DNA of 64,000 nt from Dysidea avara. Lineage: Eukaryota > Porifera > Demospongiae > Dictyoceratida > Dysideidae. The notes under the pieces are model-generated. The model was not told the DNA's origin. It worked only from the letters and a program-made list of their open reading frames with translations, and ran no database searches. The stretch spans positions 59,160,574 through 59,224,573 of the forward strand of contig NC_089272.1 in the NCBI RefSeq assembly GCF_963678975.1, given 5' to 3'. This document shows, piece by piece, positions 10,601 through 25,600 of the stretch. Within the stretch, counting starts at the first letter, position 1. Each line of letters opens with the position of its first letter. The position numbers were made by a program, and so were the translations under genes.

Positions 10601-13600
10601 GACATAGAGCTTTGCGTTGTGGGACTCGATTTTGTAGTGGTTGAGTATATTTTTTAAGATGCACTAGTTGGTTGTTAGTAAAGGATAATGAAGGCACAAA
10701 ATAATTGTTTGGGCGATCGTGGATGCATATTTCTACCCACCACGTATCAGCCTTTGAACAGACCACAGAACGGAAAAACTACTACTACTACGCTGAAATA
10801 GGTTAGTAACTTACAGTCCTAAGTACTTAACTTAATATAATAACTTACTTACTGTCCCAATAGCGAAGTTAGTTGGCTTAACTTAGTACAAAAATGATAA
10901 CAATATAAACTCAATCCCACAATCGCAAGTTTTGTAACATAGCGTGTTGAAGCTAGTAACGTATTAATGACATTTTAACGTATGGACAATGTTTTGATGG
11001 CTATTGGCCCACGCTTTTAAAACCACGATCAATTTTCAGATGTTACTGTATAAAACAAATGGGATGAGTTCTCGTTAGTTCTTCACCTATTAGGTGAGTG
11101 CGCCCCAAGTGACATATATCACTTATACCACAGCTGCTAGGAATTTTGATGACATATACACCTGCAGCCCTCGGGCCTGCGGCCCTTGGGCTTTGGGTGT
11201 ATATATCAGCAAAATTCCTTGCAGCCGTGGTAAAACTATTAAATGAATAATGTTCTGAAGGCTACTATACTAGCTCACACTATTTCAACCACTATCAATC
11301 ATCAGATAAAAGATCTTGAGTGCTCTGTAGTTCTTTCACTTTTCAGGTGAGCCTGTGTGCATAGAATAATATATATTACTTACTGTATACCACAACAGTG
11401 TCAGATTTTGCTGATATACAGCTGTATATAACCCTTCAGGGCCGGAGGAGGGAAAATTGAGTTGGTCAGGCCATTGACTATAATGTTGAAATTGCTACTA
11501 TATACATGATGAGAGAGGAGCTGTTGCACAGTGTGCGAAGCATGAGCATTCTAGGGGGTCTGGGGGCATGCCCCCATGGGAAAGTTTTGAAAATTAGACA
11601 CTCAGATATGTAATTTTAGTGATATTTCACTGCTAGCTAGCTATATAAATATGCTCAAGCCTATCTGTTGTTCTTCAGACTTTCTATACTATGTATAATT
11701 GTAGACCTGACATACAGGGGACACAGCATGAAACTTGCTGTATGGTTCATTTAGTTATAGCTAGCAATTAGAAGTTCAGGGGGGTCTGGGGGTGCAACCC
11801 CCAGGAGCTGCCGAAGTTTTGCAATTTGAAGGCTTGAAAATGCCTCAAAATTTAAAATTGATGCTAAATTTTAAAATAAAACTAGCTAGCAACTTGCAAC
11901 TTTCCCCCCAAATTTCACAGGGAACCCATGTAGCATGTCCCCCTTTAGCTAGGATATAATTACTATACAGTGAATTCACACAGTTACAATAAAAAGCTAT
12001 ACAGCTACAAAATACAGTATACTACTATACTTGTTTGTATGAAGTGAACGAATCATCACGTAAATATACTGGCGAGACCAATCAGTATTCGAAAATGGCG
12101 CGATGTGGGTGAGACTGAGAGTTTGCTCAGTATCTCGACAGGACGAGTAGGTAGTTGAAGAGGAGTGATTTCTACTCAACATCTCATGCAGATGGCCACC
12201 ATGTAATGTATGGGTGTACAGCTTCTTGCCGCGGAATGAGTCATCTGGTTTGTCACTGCCAGCCCTTCGCCCAGTAAAAGAAGCCAAGAGAGACAAGCCA
12301 AGGAATGCTAATGATTATTTTATGAAGATTGAATTGTGATATAAGTGTGCTGGTTTAGAATGAAAGAAGGCGCCTGCCTTACACGTGATAAATGCCAACT
12401 TTTCAGCACACGTGATACTGTACGTAGAACCCACAATCATTTCTGTACAAAACGATACGAATGCTATACTGTACTGTAAGGTAATTGGAGGTACTATGCG
12501 TGTAGTTCTGCGCTTTAGTTAGGCTGAGAAACTAGGTAACTACTCGTGTCATGCATTTTCAATAACATCTGTAAAATGTACGTAGCTACATGTAGATGTG
12601 ATCGTCCAAAGGTTGTATGAGAGTAATGTAGTCCGAGCTGGTCAGCAAATTGGTTCAACTCCAGATTATTGGTCCGGCTCAGGCCTGACCAACCGGACCA
12701 TCTCCTCCAGCCTTGCCCTTGGGCCTGCATAGCTCTCAGGAATTCTGGTGTATATTTATATCAGCAAAATGTTGCCTGAGAACTAATGGTGTAGTATATC
12801 AGCAAAACCCCTTGCAACGGTGGTGTAACTATTACATGTATAGTGTATACATTCAAGTTTTACTGTTTTCAATTGGTTAATATAACACGTAGAAGAGTTA
12901 TTTACAATTGCAAAAATTGCTTTAAGGCATACGTAGCTAATAGGGTCTGCATTACAGTTAAAAGGAATAATGAGGACTCTGAATGGTATAATAAAATTAT
13001 AGCAAGAGTGGTGTATTTATTAGGGGAACCAAAGCTTTGCACAAAAAAGTACATGCTACGGTGCTAGTGTTAGTAAAAGCTACGTACAAGTGTAATAATT
13101 ATTATATTTTAAGCAAAGGTAGAAGCAAGGGGAATTTCATGTGCTGTGTTTTAAAAAGAAATTGTCAAAATTATGCTTTGTGAGTAAAGACTTAGAATAT
13201 GTGACTGGGCCTGTGAATATAGGGCATGTGAGCACATGATCTTTGCCTACCTTTTCAAACTTCCATCACTCATAACTTTTTTTACCATGGTATACTATGG
13301 GAATGCAATTTCAGCTCATAAGCATTTAATCAAACGGTACGGTCGTACCGTTTAAGCAGGGATCATGGTGAATGTTTCATGCGCCGCCCAAAATTCCGCC
13401 TTAAATCACCCTACAGACATTTTACATGATGAAAATCACCTTTACAGAATAGTACTAGTCCATATAATACATAAAACAGCATTAAATACAACAAAACATT
13501 TACAGGTGGCCGGATATAAATTTTTTTAAATCACCCAAAACTCCAAATTTAGTCTCACTCACTGCCTCACTCACTGCCTCACTCACTGCCTCACTCACTG

Positions 13601-16600
13601 CCTCACTCACTGCCTGACCACAGTCGCAAGCCTAGAGCCCAAACGAAGCAGCACACGGTCACCATTTTACACTACAATAGCAAACTCAACAGTGGGATGT
13701 GCCTTTTGGGGTTCTGACAAGTATATACCCTGTGCATCTTGTCTTTTCTTTTATCTTCAATCAGGCTGCTTGTCTTCTTCTCCATCCAACGAAACCATAT
13801 CAAGGCATTAATTTTCCATATCAACACTTTCTTTAAGCAGCATAATAGACACCACAAAATTATTTAAGGTTCTTAGAGTACACTACTGTACGGAGGTACC
13901 ACCGGTACTCCACGATAGGTCACAAGATCACGCCCATTCTTTATTCTACATAATAACTATATCGATCTATTGATCGAGACCATGCCCCTTTTATGCTAGC
14001 TGTATTTTTGACCACACACCTTCAAGTTGGTAGGCTGATTTGAGATACTCTAGTCTAATAATCGATCAAAACCACGATGAACGCACCCTTTTTGGGCAAG
14101 CACACATCTTTTGCAGGTATACTCTAGTACAGCAGTCACCCTAATAGAACAGTCACATGTTTATAGCTAGCTGTATGCTTTAACAAAAGAAAAAAATCTA
14201 GTATATTCAAGCGGTAAAAAGTAGTGAAACAAGAGGTGAACAATGGTAGTTATTACAGCATAGTTCAGTGGGAATCCCAACTTTGGCATTGAACACAAAA
14301 TAATTGTTATACCATGCCAAAGTAGGGATTTCCCACTGAGCTATGCTGTAATAACTACCATTGTTCACCTCTTGTTCACTACTTTTTATCGCTTGGATCC
14401 CTACTTCATTTTTAAATTCATAATTATACTAGTTGACTTTATGACACAAGTTACAGAATACAAATGTTCTCTTCCAATTCTGAGACTGATACGATCTGTA
14501 GAGTTACTGGGTGTAGTTTGTGCCCACATGCCCTGTTTTTGCAGACCTGGTCACATATTCCAATAGCTATTCTGAGAACATCATTTAAAACTGCAGACAC
14601 AATTTGGTGGGTTTTGTCACAATGTCAGGACATTTGTTGCTGCAGGAGTTCCAAGCAGTCAGATTACAGCGTACAGCTGTTTGTGTGCCATGACTACTTT
14701 TAGCATAAAATTAATGTCCAAGTTTACTATTGACTTTGTCAGCTACTCTAGTAGAACACCCAAAAGGATTCCAGTGTGTGATCTAATATAAATTTTAACC
14801 ACTATTAACTTGTTTTCTGTCACCTCATGATTGTGCCACATGTAAAAAAAAGGAAAATGTATACTTTTTCATTTAGCGGACTCAGTGCATGCCAATTTTC
14901 AACAACGTTACTTGAATTAAGGCAGAGGATACCACAAAAAGAATAAGGTCAGGTTAAGGGCAGGTCCTAGTTGAAGACAACCAGCAAACTGTGCATGTAT
15001 TGGCTGCAGAACAAATGAAATTGACATCTTTCTTCTAGACTCTGAACTGATCACTGTATTATACTGCTTAATTGTTAGGGTATAGCGAGCCTGGTTTGTG
15101 GTCACATGAATATAGGGTACCACGTTGGCTTGGGAGAATTGACTGCTGGAATGGTAAATGGAATGGAATTTTTAAAAGTCCAATATCATTGTTTTATATC
15201 CAAATGAAGTACAGTGAAACCTCAACTATCCAGACTCCACTTATCTAGATTCTCAGTTAACCGAACTACGGAAATGACTGCTCTATTAGAGTAGTGACTG
15301 TTCTATCAAGGTAGTTGAAATACTGATAATTAATTTTTTTTCTTTATGCTATTTTAAGTTATTTATACACAGTTTCAGAGATTCGGACTTTTCAGACTTA
15401 TGGACCACCCCTGGTCCTGAGGAGTTCAGATAACTGAGGTTCCACTGTATGATTTCCCCAAAGTCAGCTTTTAGCATTTTTGTGCCTCACCATAGTTTGA
15501 TTCCATTTACCATTGTGACGTCAGTTATATTCATCAATACCAACAAAACTTCTCCTGTTCCCAAATGGGAAATCAACAAATTAGCCAGCTGGTTACATGT
15601 ATGCATTGTCAGTGCCGCTGAGAGAATTTATGAGGCCTGAGGCAAATCAAGAATGTGAGACCCCTATAACCATATAGCTAGTAACACCTTAGTTTACGAA
15701 GCACACACTAGCATGTGAAGTATACTAACCTAAGGGGGCCTGAAGCATGCCTCCCAGGAAATATTAGAAAATGAAACACTTTGAGATTGAATATGAGAGT
15801 GATTTTAGTACCACATCACAATACAATCATTAATGTTTATTTTACTGTTGTATTAGGGTGACTGCTCTATTGAATGTATTGGAATACATTTAGCTTGAAT
15901 TTTATAGTAAACTTTCTGAATACAGCACTATATCCACTGAACATCATCATACAGTGCATGTATCTGTACTTTTTAAAATCAGTTGTACAATTGATTTGTA
16001 CCCTGGTCATATTGGTATAGTTTGTAAACAAACTTATAGCATGCAGTGTTATGGATGCACTAGATGCACATATTACCAAGACTAAACAATGGAATTTCAT
16101 TATTAGTTCAAATTTAGTTATTAAATTCATAAAATCTTCTAATCAGTTAATTCCTTTCTAGTTAGTTTGGTTATTAAAAATCCATATCACTATTCCTGTA
16201 ATTCATTCCACTTTTAATACTTGTACACTCTCATGATATTCATACATAACTGCAGTCTGAGAAAACTTATAAATGCTACCTAGCTGAAGCTGAGAAGGAA
16301 ACATGAATCCAATTGGCTATATGAATTGCATTATAATTTAAAATTATAGCAAGTATACAATGCAAGTGTTCTAGATCTGCTGCAATCACCAGACCTCTAA
16401 AGACCACCAGAGTATGTACACACAGAGCTGAGGCCACAAAAATTTAATAACAATTGGATGGAATTCCTCTATACAGTTATTGAAGTTTTGCTTATTTTGT
16501 ACTACTGGGTGACGTACTAAAAACATTTCCAAATCTTTGTATTTAAATATCTGATGGGTACATAAATTTGCCTACTTTTTCAAATTTTTATGACTGACAA

Positions 16601-19600
16601 CTTTTTATGTCATCATGCTATGACCATGCAATTTTCCACCCTTGTTAAATATTTAATTGGCTATATGATGCAAGTTACAGAATGCAAATATTCAATACTG
16701 AGATATCACCAGTTGTGTGACGGGGTGTAGTTTGTTCCCACATGCCCTATTTTTGCAGGCCCAGTTAAGTACAGTGCGATGCATATATTTAATGCAAGAA
16801 AACTTTGATGAACTGGACAATTAAGTAATTTTTGATGGGTAAACTTTTGATGAACTTTTGATGAAATGCTTTTAAGATTTAGAATACTAAATTGTAAAAT
16901 TTTAAGATGGCAACTTTTGACAAACTTTCAAGCATTAAAACAATTCCCTTTGCGATAGAAATAGAGTATAAAGTACATGTACTTTTACCAACTATTGTAT
17001 GCCATGTTACATGTTATAGTACGTTCACGTTGAGCTGAATCCTCAAAAACATTTAATAACTCATGGATGCAATTACACATGATCTTGAAATTTGGCTCAT
17101 TTGTAGTACTGCTTGACCCGCTAAAAATATTTCAAAATCTTTTTGTTCAAATGTTTGACATAGTATTTACAGCCAATCAAAATTTTCGCAATACACTTCC
17201 TATGGGGAAGCCGTATAAGTACAGTGTCCATTACAGCCCTTTCCCGAACTTGTAATGGAGCCAAACCATACGTGTCTGTTGTTGACACCTTTGCTGTTAC
17301 CAATAATTATCTGGTTGGCTGAAATGTTGACTCTGTTGAGGAAAAATCCACTTTTAATTTTTAGCTGTTTTTCAGGATTCAGCTCAACGTGAACATACCA
17401 TAGTGTATTGTTCTCCCTGTATAGGGTAAATGGACTGGTTTACATTCTGCAGCAGAAAAAGGCCATTACTACGTGGCCTCAGCTCTTCTCCAGTGGGGGG
17501 CTAAAGTGGATGCTGCTGAAGAGGTGGGTGGAAACTATTAAGGACTAGCCTATTAAGCTCATTTTTTACGCAATATGTATGCTATGCTGTACTGCTCAAA
17601 TTTTCCCTATTATGGTCAATATTATGTTCACTACATTTCATTGTGCCTGAATCAAATATGCTCAAAATTTTACCTAAAATACTTTCATGAATTTCCCAAA
17701 ATTTTCACCTATCATGCTCTTTAGTGATTCCATTATGCCTGCATTATGCTCCTAGGTTAGCAACATTTCTTACAAACATTTTAATCATTGAATACTCTAT
17801 TACAGTATTTCACTACAAAGTTACTGTTGAGTGCTCTATTGCAGTTTGCAGTTTCCACTGACTGCTCTATTAGGGAGTATCAATCTATTTTCATGGAATT
17901 AAGTTCCATAGTTTGAAATATCCGACTATTATGGTAGCTTTACGCTGGCACAGCACTCTAGTCTGTAATGCTTTTATTATGCTGGCATAATTATAATTAT
18001 TTACGCAGGCCTAGTTATGTTTACTTTATTTCATTGTGCTGATGCATATTAGTAATGCTGTGACACCCTACACTAGAACAGTATTTTGATTTATTTATAT
18101 AAAAATGCTTGCATGATGAAATCTTTCCTCTACACTAAATAAAATATGTGACTGCTCTATTAGAGTATATTGATCTATTAGTGTAATGGTACTATTAGGT
18201 ACAATGGTATGTCAGACACATTCCTTGGTTGTTGCTGGATCATATAGTCGAAAGGCAATAGCACATTCCAAAGTGAGCCTCAGTGCTAATGCTACTGAAG
18301 GCAGTTAGTCTAGGAGGGTCTGAGGAGGCATGCTCCTCCAGGAAAATTAATTTCACATTAATTTTAAGTGCTATTAGGAGGCAATTAATTGTTGATCTAT
18401 AAAACTGTGTGCACGATACTTATTGTTAAGGATAAAACTGGACACTGACCAAAAAGCACTCACACAGTATTGTTTAACTAATTCTTAAATTTTATCATTA
18501 TTTGAGCCCATTAGTAAATGCAGAGAGAAACAAGGCCAAAGCATAGATAAATATAATTGTATAAGGATTTTTATATTATCTCTGAAATAAAAGTAGCCTT
18601 TTTAAGTAGCATTTATAATGGATGAAGTGGACATGAAGCTGTTCTGGGTGCTAGATTGGTTAGATAAGTGTTGTTTACGTATATCAGTCATTTCCATTGA
18701 ACAAATGCTAAATATGGCTTGTTCACAACTTTTAGATTTAAGTTTGAAGGTTGAGGCTCTGTCCTCACTGGTCGCACCTACTCTGACATCGTATCCTTGC
18801 TTTGATGCTTGATGTGTCATAGTTGAAAGGCTATTAATTTTGTGACCTGATCTTGGAAAACCTACCTTTTTGGCACATTGGTCAATTTTCTGTTTTATAG
18901 CTTAAATGAGGTACTGGGTATTCGTGTTAAATTTCAGCTTAATATATTTAAGCATTCCTGAGATATGGCCATTTTTCTGTCCTGTACATCACAAACTAAT
19001 TTTTATGGTAATGTATTGAGTTCTGCGAGTGATTAAGGGTGACAAATCACTTTGTTTACCAATGATTCCATTCTTACTATCTAAAATACTTTAAAAATAC
19101 ATTTCTGATAGTTTAATGAATTATTCTTGGTACATTTCTGCAGTTAAATCTAAGACTAAGTTTTAGCTATTCCAGCACCTGAACAAATCACCCAATTTGT
19201 AAGTTAATTGTTGTCCCACGCATGTGAAATTACTACATGGTCTGATTATAATCATCCATATCTCCTGGTAAAAAGAAGCTATGAAACTTCAAAGAAAGAA
19301 GGTTTAATAGTTGCTTTATCCAAACATGAAAAAAAATTGAATTAAAAAAATTGGCGAAATGTTTATTTGAGTTTTCCCAAAAAGTTTGCTTGTCCCCAAA
19401 AAGTACTTAGGTTTTCCAAGATCCGGTCACATATTTTGCTAGTGTCTATATCCCAGTTGCATAATTATAGTATGTAAAAATAAAAACTTTTGTGTGTAGT
19501 TAACTTTGTTTACAAAAATTAATTTGTGTTTGTGTATATACTGTGCTGGCCACACAATACTACAGGGTATGCACTGTATTATATTTTACTAAATAACGCT

Positions 19601-22600
19601 ATGTATATGCATTGCTATACAGTATAATTGGAGGACTCCACTACACTATGCTGCCAGATATGGACACACTGATATTTTTAACCTACTGGTGGCTAATGGT
19701 GGAGATGCTAACAAGGAGGATAAGGTGAGCTAGCGTAATTGCAGTATGATAAACAAGTAAGCTCTCATGATTTTACAATTCAAGATCATTTTCATTCAGA
19801 AAGTTTGAAATGATGTTTGGCTTTTATAGAGTGGAAGAGTGCAAAATTTGTATCATTTGTGAAAAAAAACCTGAAATTTTCCATACCAATTGTGCTCCTA
19901 GCGAAATTTATTTATTGCTGTAGTACCATCACAAATTTGACTTTTGGTGACTTTTTGTACTGAAATTTCATTAATAAATTTTGTCATTATCTCCCTAAGG
20001 AATTCTACACCATTTAAAACATGGTTCCAAATTAAAGGTGTTACTACTTGACTTTTGTTTGAGATCAATAGCTTATTACACTCCAAAGTTAGTTTTTGTA
20101 TTTATCTGCTTCAAGGGTGTAAATTATCAAATGGACAGGTAACTTAATAGAATTTTGTGGCTAATACAAATAATTTTGGTATGAAATTATCTATTGTCTT
20201 CAAATAAAAACCAAAATTGTTTCTTTAAACAATATCTTTAATTTGAAACCATGTTGTAATGGTGTAAAATTATTCCTCAGGGAGATAAAAATAAAATGAT
20301 GAATTTTTGATGTAAAAATGGTCATAAGTCACTAAAGGTCAAATGTGCGATGGCACTATAGACATAAATATTTGTCTTCAGGAGTGTGGTCTGTGTGGAA
20401 AGTTTGATGCTTTTCTCAAAAAATGCACAAAACCACCATTTTACACACTATGTCACTCTGTGATTTGTATCCTGGTGCATAATGTTATACTGTATTCCAA
20501 TAAAAACCTGTAAACATGTTAAATAGCAGGATGAAATTAATGTTTCAGATGTGAGCATTTAGTACAGTATACTTCTCAGAGACATTACCTGTAATTATTG
20601 TTCAAACTTAAGTGAAGTGACAGCATAGATCACATGACAAGTGGACAAGGGATGCTGATGGAGTATCATCATGCATGAGTACTTGAATGTGAACTTATTT
20701 AGGCAGTAGTATAATAACTATTTTCAACCATGAAGTGATGAAGACATATCGTGCAGCCTAGTAAAGCAAGAGTGGATGCGTACCAGACAAGCAACAGTTA
20801 GAAAAACTGTGCATGCTTTAGTTAATTTTAAATTACTTCAAATTTGGAGGGAAAAAGAGCATAAAATGCAGCAAGTTTTGAACACATTTGATAAAAATGC
20901 AAATCGGTTTTGTGCCATAAACACAGGGTAAACCACTTGAAACTACTGTATTTGAAAGTTGGCACATGGTGTAACTGTCATAGTTCAAATGTTTGTGATT
21001 TGAAAAAAATTATTCCAACAATCATGGAGTTATAGCAAAATGCCAACCATGAGTAAGAAATGTACGATTGAGGTTTTAACAAAAAGCAGGCAAACTAGCT
21101 ATAGTCAATGAAATGAGCTGACAATATTATTGGCATATCCACTGTAAAAAAAGCAGGCAAATAATGAACCTTACTGCATATTATTATAGTGACTATCACT
21201 AAGAATTTGTGGTGACTTTTACTATTTGCCACAATATTAGCTACTCAGTGTATAGGTAGATTAATCATTTTAGAATAGCCCTTTTCTGTGATTTGCAAGG
21301 AATCAGATTTAAAAACCAATGAATTATACTATATAATAATTATATGTTACGTCAATGTTACAAGTCACCAGTACAAAGATCGGCTATATACAAATAAATC
21401 ACCCTGTAGAGTTTAAATCAGCAACAAACAAGTCACCCTGCAGAGAATTCATCCACAAAAGTCACCTGTAGGAATGGCATTCGGTAAAGTTACATATACA
21501 AGTCACCTTGTAGGAGATTAGTTAGAATCAAGTCACCATGTAGAGAGTTTAGCTACAAACAAGTCATCCTGTAGAGCATTCAGCTATGTAAAATTCACCC
21601 TGTAGATAGTTCAACTACAGTATACACCCTGTACAGAGTTCAAATAGCTACATGATAATCATTTTATTCAGTTAATTTACAATAGACCAATAGACACATG
21701 GTTGTACATCAATGATAAGCTTCTTTTTGTTCAAAAATTCCTGTAAAAGAAATTTAAAAGGAAGCCGGCTTTGGGACTTGTAATTACATAAAGAAATGGT
21801 ATCTATACCAAAACAGATACATTGTGAGGCCCTCCAAAAAGGCCAGAGTGAAAAACAATTATGAAATTAAAGGTGGCAGCCAATGGAATAATGCTATAAT
21901 GCCAATCATTTTTAATGACAACGGCATTATCATTAAAAGTGATCGGCATTAGCATCAATGCAGCCATTTCTTGGCTACCATCTTTGAGTTCACAACTTGG
22001 AGAGTTACACCTTTTTTTACAGCTTAGTTTTTTTGCTATAGATATACTTACTACAGTATAATACTGTAGTATCTGTACTAAAATACTTATGAAAGGTCAT
22101 TTCCCAATGTATATACAGTATATATACTGACCTTAAACTCAACATGCTGACATCCATTTATTATATGCTGCATGAATTATTCATTATATTACTGTGCATT
22201 TAGAATGGGAAGACTCCTCTGGTAATGGTAGCAAACTATAATAAGCAGCACCACTCAACAAAAGAAGTGGAAGTGAACCCCACAAAATATGACCAGGTAT
22301 AGTTGTAACAGATGATCAATGACAATGATTTTTTGCTTGTCTTTCAACCCTTATTGATGAATGAGCTTTTAACTATATATTATTTTATGATGAATTATTT
22401 TTATTTTTATTTATTCAATGTCATGTTTACATTGTTGTTCTGAAATGGAGACATCCTTATGATATATAGCAGGAAATTTTTAGCAGGATGAAACTTTGGC
22501 GAATTTGGTGAGTGATTGGTGCTTCACCAAACTAAAATCCATAAACTCATTCATTCAATACAATCTGTATTACATGTAGCTACTGTACAAACAAATTCAA

Positions 22601-25600
22601 CCAACTTCTTTCTTGCCAAAACCTGTGTCTATTGAGGCAAATTCACCCAAGTTTCCTTCCACCAAACTTTCTATGTTATTACACAATTCGATGCATTGCA
22701 AACAGTTCATTGTGACATTCATATTTTGTTATGTAAGTATGTGGTCCTTTCTCCACAAAGTATATGCATATGGTGAAAACACTTCATGGGGTTTATAACT
22801 TAAAAAATTCTTTAAAAGACCATACAATCTTGAAAATTTTGTAAAAAATGTAAAATTGTAAAAGTGCATGCTACTCTACCTGTTTTTGATATCTATTACC
22901 AGCAGTCATGTGAATTTATGGGTTGGAAAAGTTTAGTGATTTTGTTTGATTAAAATGGCATTTGCAAAACTTGTACATTGGTTAGCCAGCTATACCGCTT
23001 ACCATTATATGTACTGTGCTGATACACCAAGACATCAATATACACTCTCTGGCCTGTTCCTTCAGAGCCTTGCATTTGCTGCTCTGTCTATCACTGTTGT
23101 TGTTATTACTCATGGTCTGTTTTTGTTGTTGACTGGAATCAGCATTGTCACCATCCTGGTTATTGCTCTCTTCCTTCTCTTCAACTACTATCAGTATTAC
23201 AAAACTTCCCCACCAGATAGTAGTGTAAAAGGCATAGGGTGCCACTCTGGAAACATTTCCGATGCGTAATTTTCCCCATCTACAGTATGCACACCATAGT
23301 CATTATTACCATGAATTTTACTTTGTTGGCATGCTTGATTGTATGTACTCTAATAGTATCTTGTTTTACTCTTCCTTTGAATGTTGGAAAGGTGCACTGT
23401 GTCCCCCTTTGATCCTTTATTGATTGTTGACAACTTTTTAAACTTAATATTCTCTTTTATTGTACCAAATACTGTAAATTTATTAGACAAAGATCGCATG
23501 TAAGATTGAGGATAAACAGATCCCTCATAACAAAATAATATGTGACCGGATTTGACAAAAACAGGCTTCCACACACATCCAATTCTTTGACTTTAACTGC
23601 TTGTAACTTGATCACTCAGTATGCTATTGGCCTACAATTTTCACAAAGTTCTTTCATAACATTGAGCAACTACAGGTCAAAATTTGAAAGTGATATACTT
23701 CTACATTGAGTTATGGTCCTTTACATTCACAAAGCTGGATGTGTGTGCAAGTCTGGATTTGTTAATTCCAGTCACACAATATTTTATGAATAGCATGCAG
23801 TGTAACTAATAACTTTAAAATGTGGTAAAACGTTGTTCATTAATCAAGATGGATAACACACGAAGACATGCATGTTTTTTTTTTTGTAATTTAATCCGTT
23901 TACATTTTGTGCAGTCTAAATAAATTACCTTATCAAAAATATTAAGTTTATTTTTTGATTATGATCTTTTATATATATATTTTTAAGGCTAAAGAAGAGC
24001 GGGATGGAGAGCCACCCAGTAAGAAACCTCGCCTTCACAAGGTAATACGTAATATAATTCACTTTATTTTCATGACAAAAGTAATGTGATCAATTGTACA
24101 GTACATGATTGCTCTATTTCAATTCTCAATCTTTTTTCGCACTGGTGTATTATAACTAGTATTTTAGCTACTTGAAAGCCAATTGCTGCAATACTAAAGA
24201 TAGTAAACCACAAAGATAATAATTGGAACTTTTGACTAGTAACTACAGTAGCAATAAGTGTAATACTTATCAAGTTGTGTTAAAAATTATGGGTGAAAAT
24301 GTTTGTGTTGATTTGAATATAATATTTTCACCAATAAAGCGAATTACGGTATAATGTATTATCAGTATTCATATACTGTCAGTGTGTAATTACATATTAT
24401 ATGGTGTGGCACATATACTTTGCTTGGGAGGATCAAAGTGCTGAAGAGTGTTTTAATAGTCATAAAGTAGCAAGGATTCTTTATGACTAATAAAGAATAG
24501 TTGATTGATAGATACAGTGTAACAGCAATGAAAAGTATGCTAATTCACTTGTGTATATAAACAGCAAAGATACACTGTATGAAGAGTATTAATAAGCTTA
24601 ATCAGTGTATTGCACTTAACTAAAATTAGTCAAACTTTAATCCCATTTGCTAGTTTTATGGCTGGAAACAGAAGCTGATCATAATTTATGGTCACTTACT
24701 AATCGACTAGTTGCTGAAGCAATTACATGAATGGTGGAAGTCTAATATCTAGTTGTGTATCTTCTTGAATGCTATCATTCCTTGTAAAAGTATTTGAAAT
24801 ATATAGCTGAAAACTATACATTTTGAAGTTATGACTCTGGTGAAAAGTTTTAAAGATGTGTTTCCTTCAACACTATTATTAATAATTAGAAATGAGATAC
24901 AGTATGTGATGAATGGCTACTATAGATAAATCATGTTTAAAATTTTACACAGCGGGGGAAAGGGGTACAGACAAGTTCAGATCCCACACGTTAAAAAGGA
25001 AATCTACACTGAGGAATGTATGAAAGCTGGTATAGCTAGCTACAATCTGTTATAGTTGATGTATATACATAGTTACAGTACATGCACATAGTCATCTCTC
25101 AGTAATGTTTCGTTGTTGAATTTCACCATTTAGGCCATTGCAGAAGGTTATGAAGTCCTACAAGCTGATATTTGACTTAAATACCTACCACATGAGAATT
25201 ATTTTTAGAGGTGTTTATTAAATAATTATGTCATAGTAATAAACTAATTTTGTCTTTATTGGCATATCAAAGTGAAACAGCTCTTCTAAGTAAAGGGTAG
25301 AGAAGGAGGGGGAGTGGAGGGGGAAATTTGCTCCATAATGCACCATCCTGGATCTCTCATTGCACAGCATGTGTCATTGTAAATTGTTTTTAGATCAAAA
25401 GAAGATGGCTTTTTGCTGTAGCTAAGCATACAAAAATGCATATGTATAACTCATTTTGAATGTTTTGTTGTACTGTTTGAGTATAAGCTTGAGCCAATTT
25501 TGCTTTGAAAATAGAAAATAGCCTATTATGCTTTTGAGCAGTGCTCAAAAATCCAGCTTATTATGCTCAAAATTACGCTTTCAAAATCAAGATTATGCTC

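Larger units (their letters stand above)
13201..14554. mobile_element. GGGCATGTG-type inverted-repeat element, interrupted
   Basis: The left end tgtgactgggcctgtgaata with agggcatgtgagcaca, and the right end tgtgcccacatgccctgttt ending tggtcaca, are the two termini of one element also present at 41624-41903 and (truncated) 16560-16770. About 1.1 kb of unrelated DNA (from about 13332 to 14430) sits in the middle of this copy, including the minisatellite and the foldback below. Confidence 0.6.
9831..17424. other. Intron 2, repeat-filled
   Basis: A 7.6-kb intron. It holds a roughly 0.5-kb tandem duplication (9908-10930), a hairpin at 11113-11226, two G-rich palindromic patches (11551-11575 and 11779-11805), a 12-bp minisatellite, an inverted-repeat hairpin at 14213-14395, copies of the GGGCATGTG element, and several CTCTAWTAGAG motifs. 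No additional ankyrin exon was found. Confidence 0.6.

Noticed and set aside
11997..12296. 99-codon minus-strand open frame with slightly higher GC
   Set aside because: No ATG at the start, no good donor at its end, and no recognisable domain. Could be an antisense exon but unsupported.
22946..23269. 107-codon plus-strand open frame with hydrophobic stretches
   Set aside because: It lies in an intron of the ankyrin gene, matches no known family, has no splice or poly(A) context, and its hydrophobicity follows from T-rich composition.
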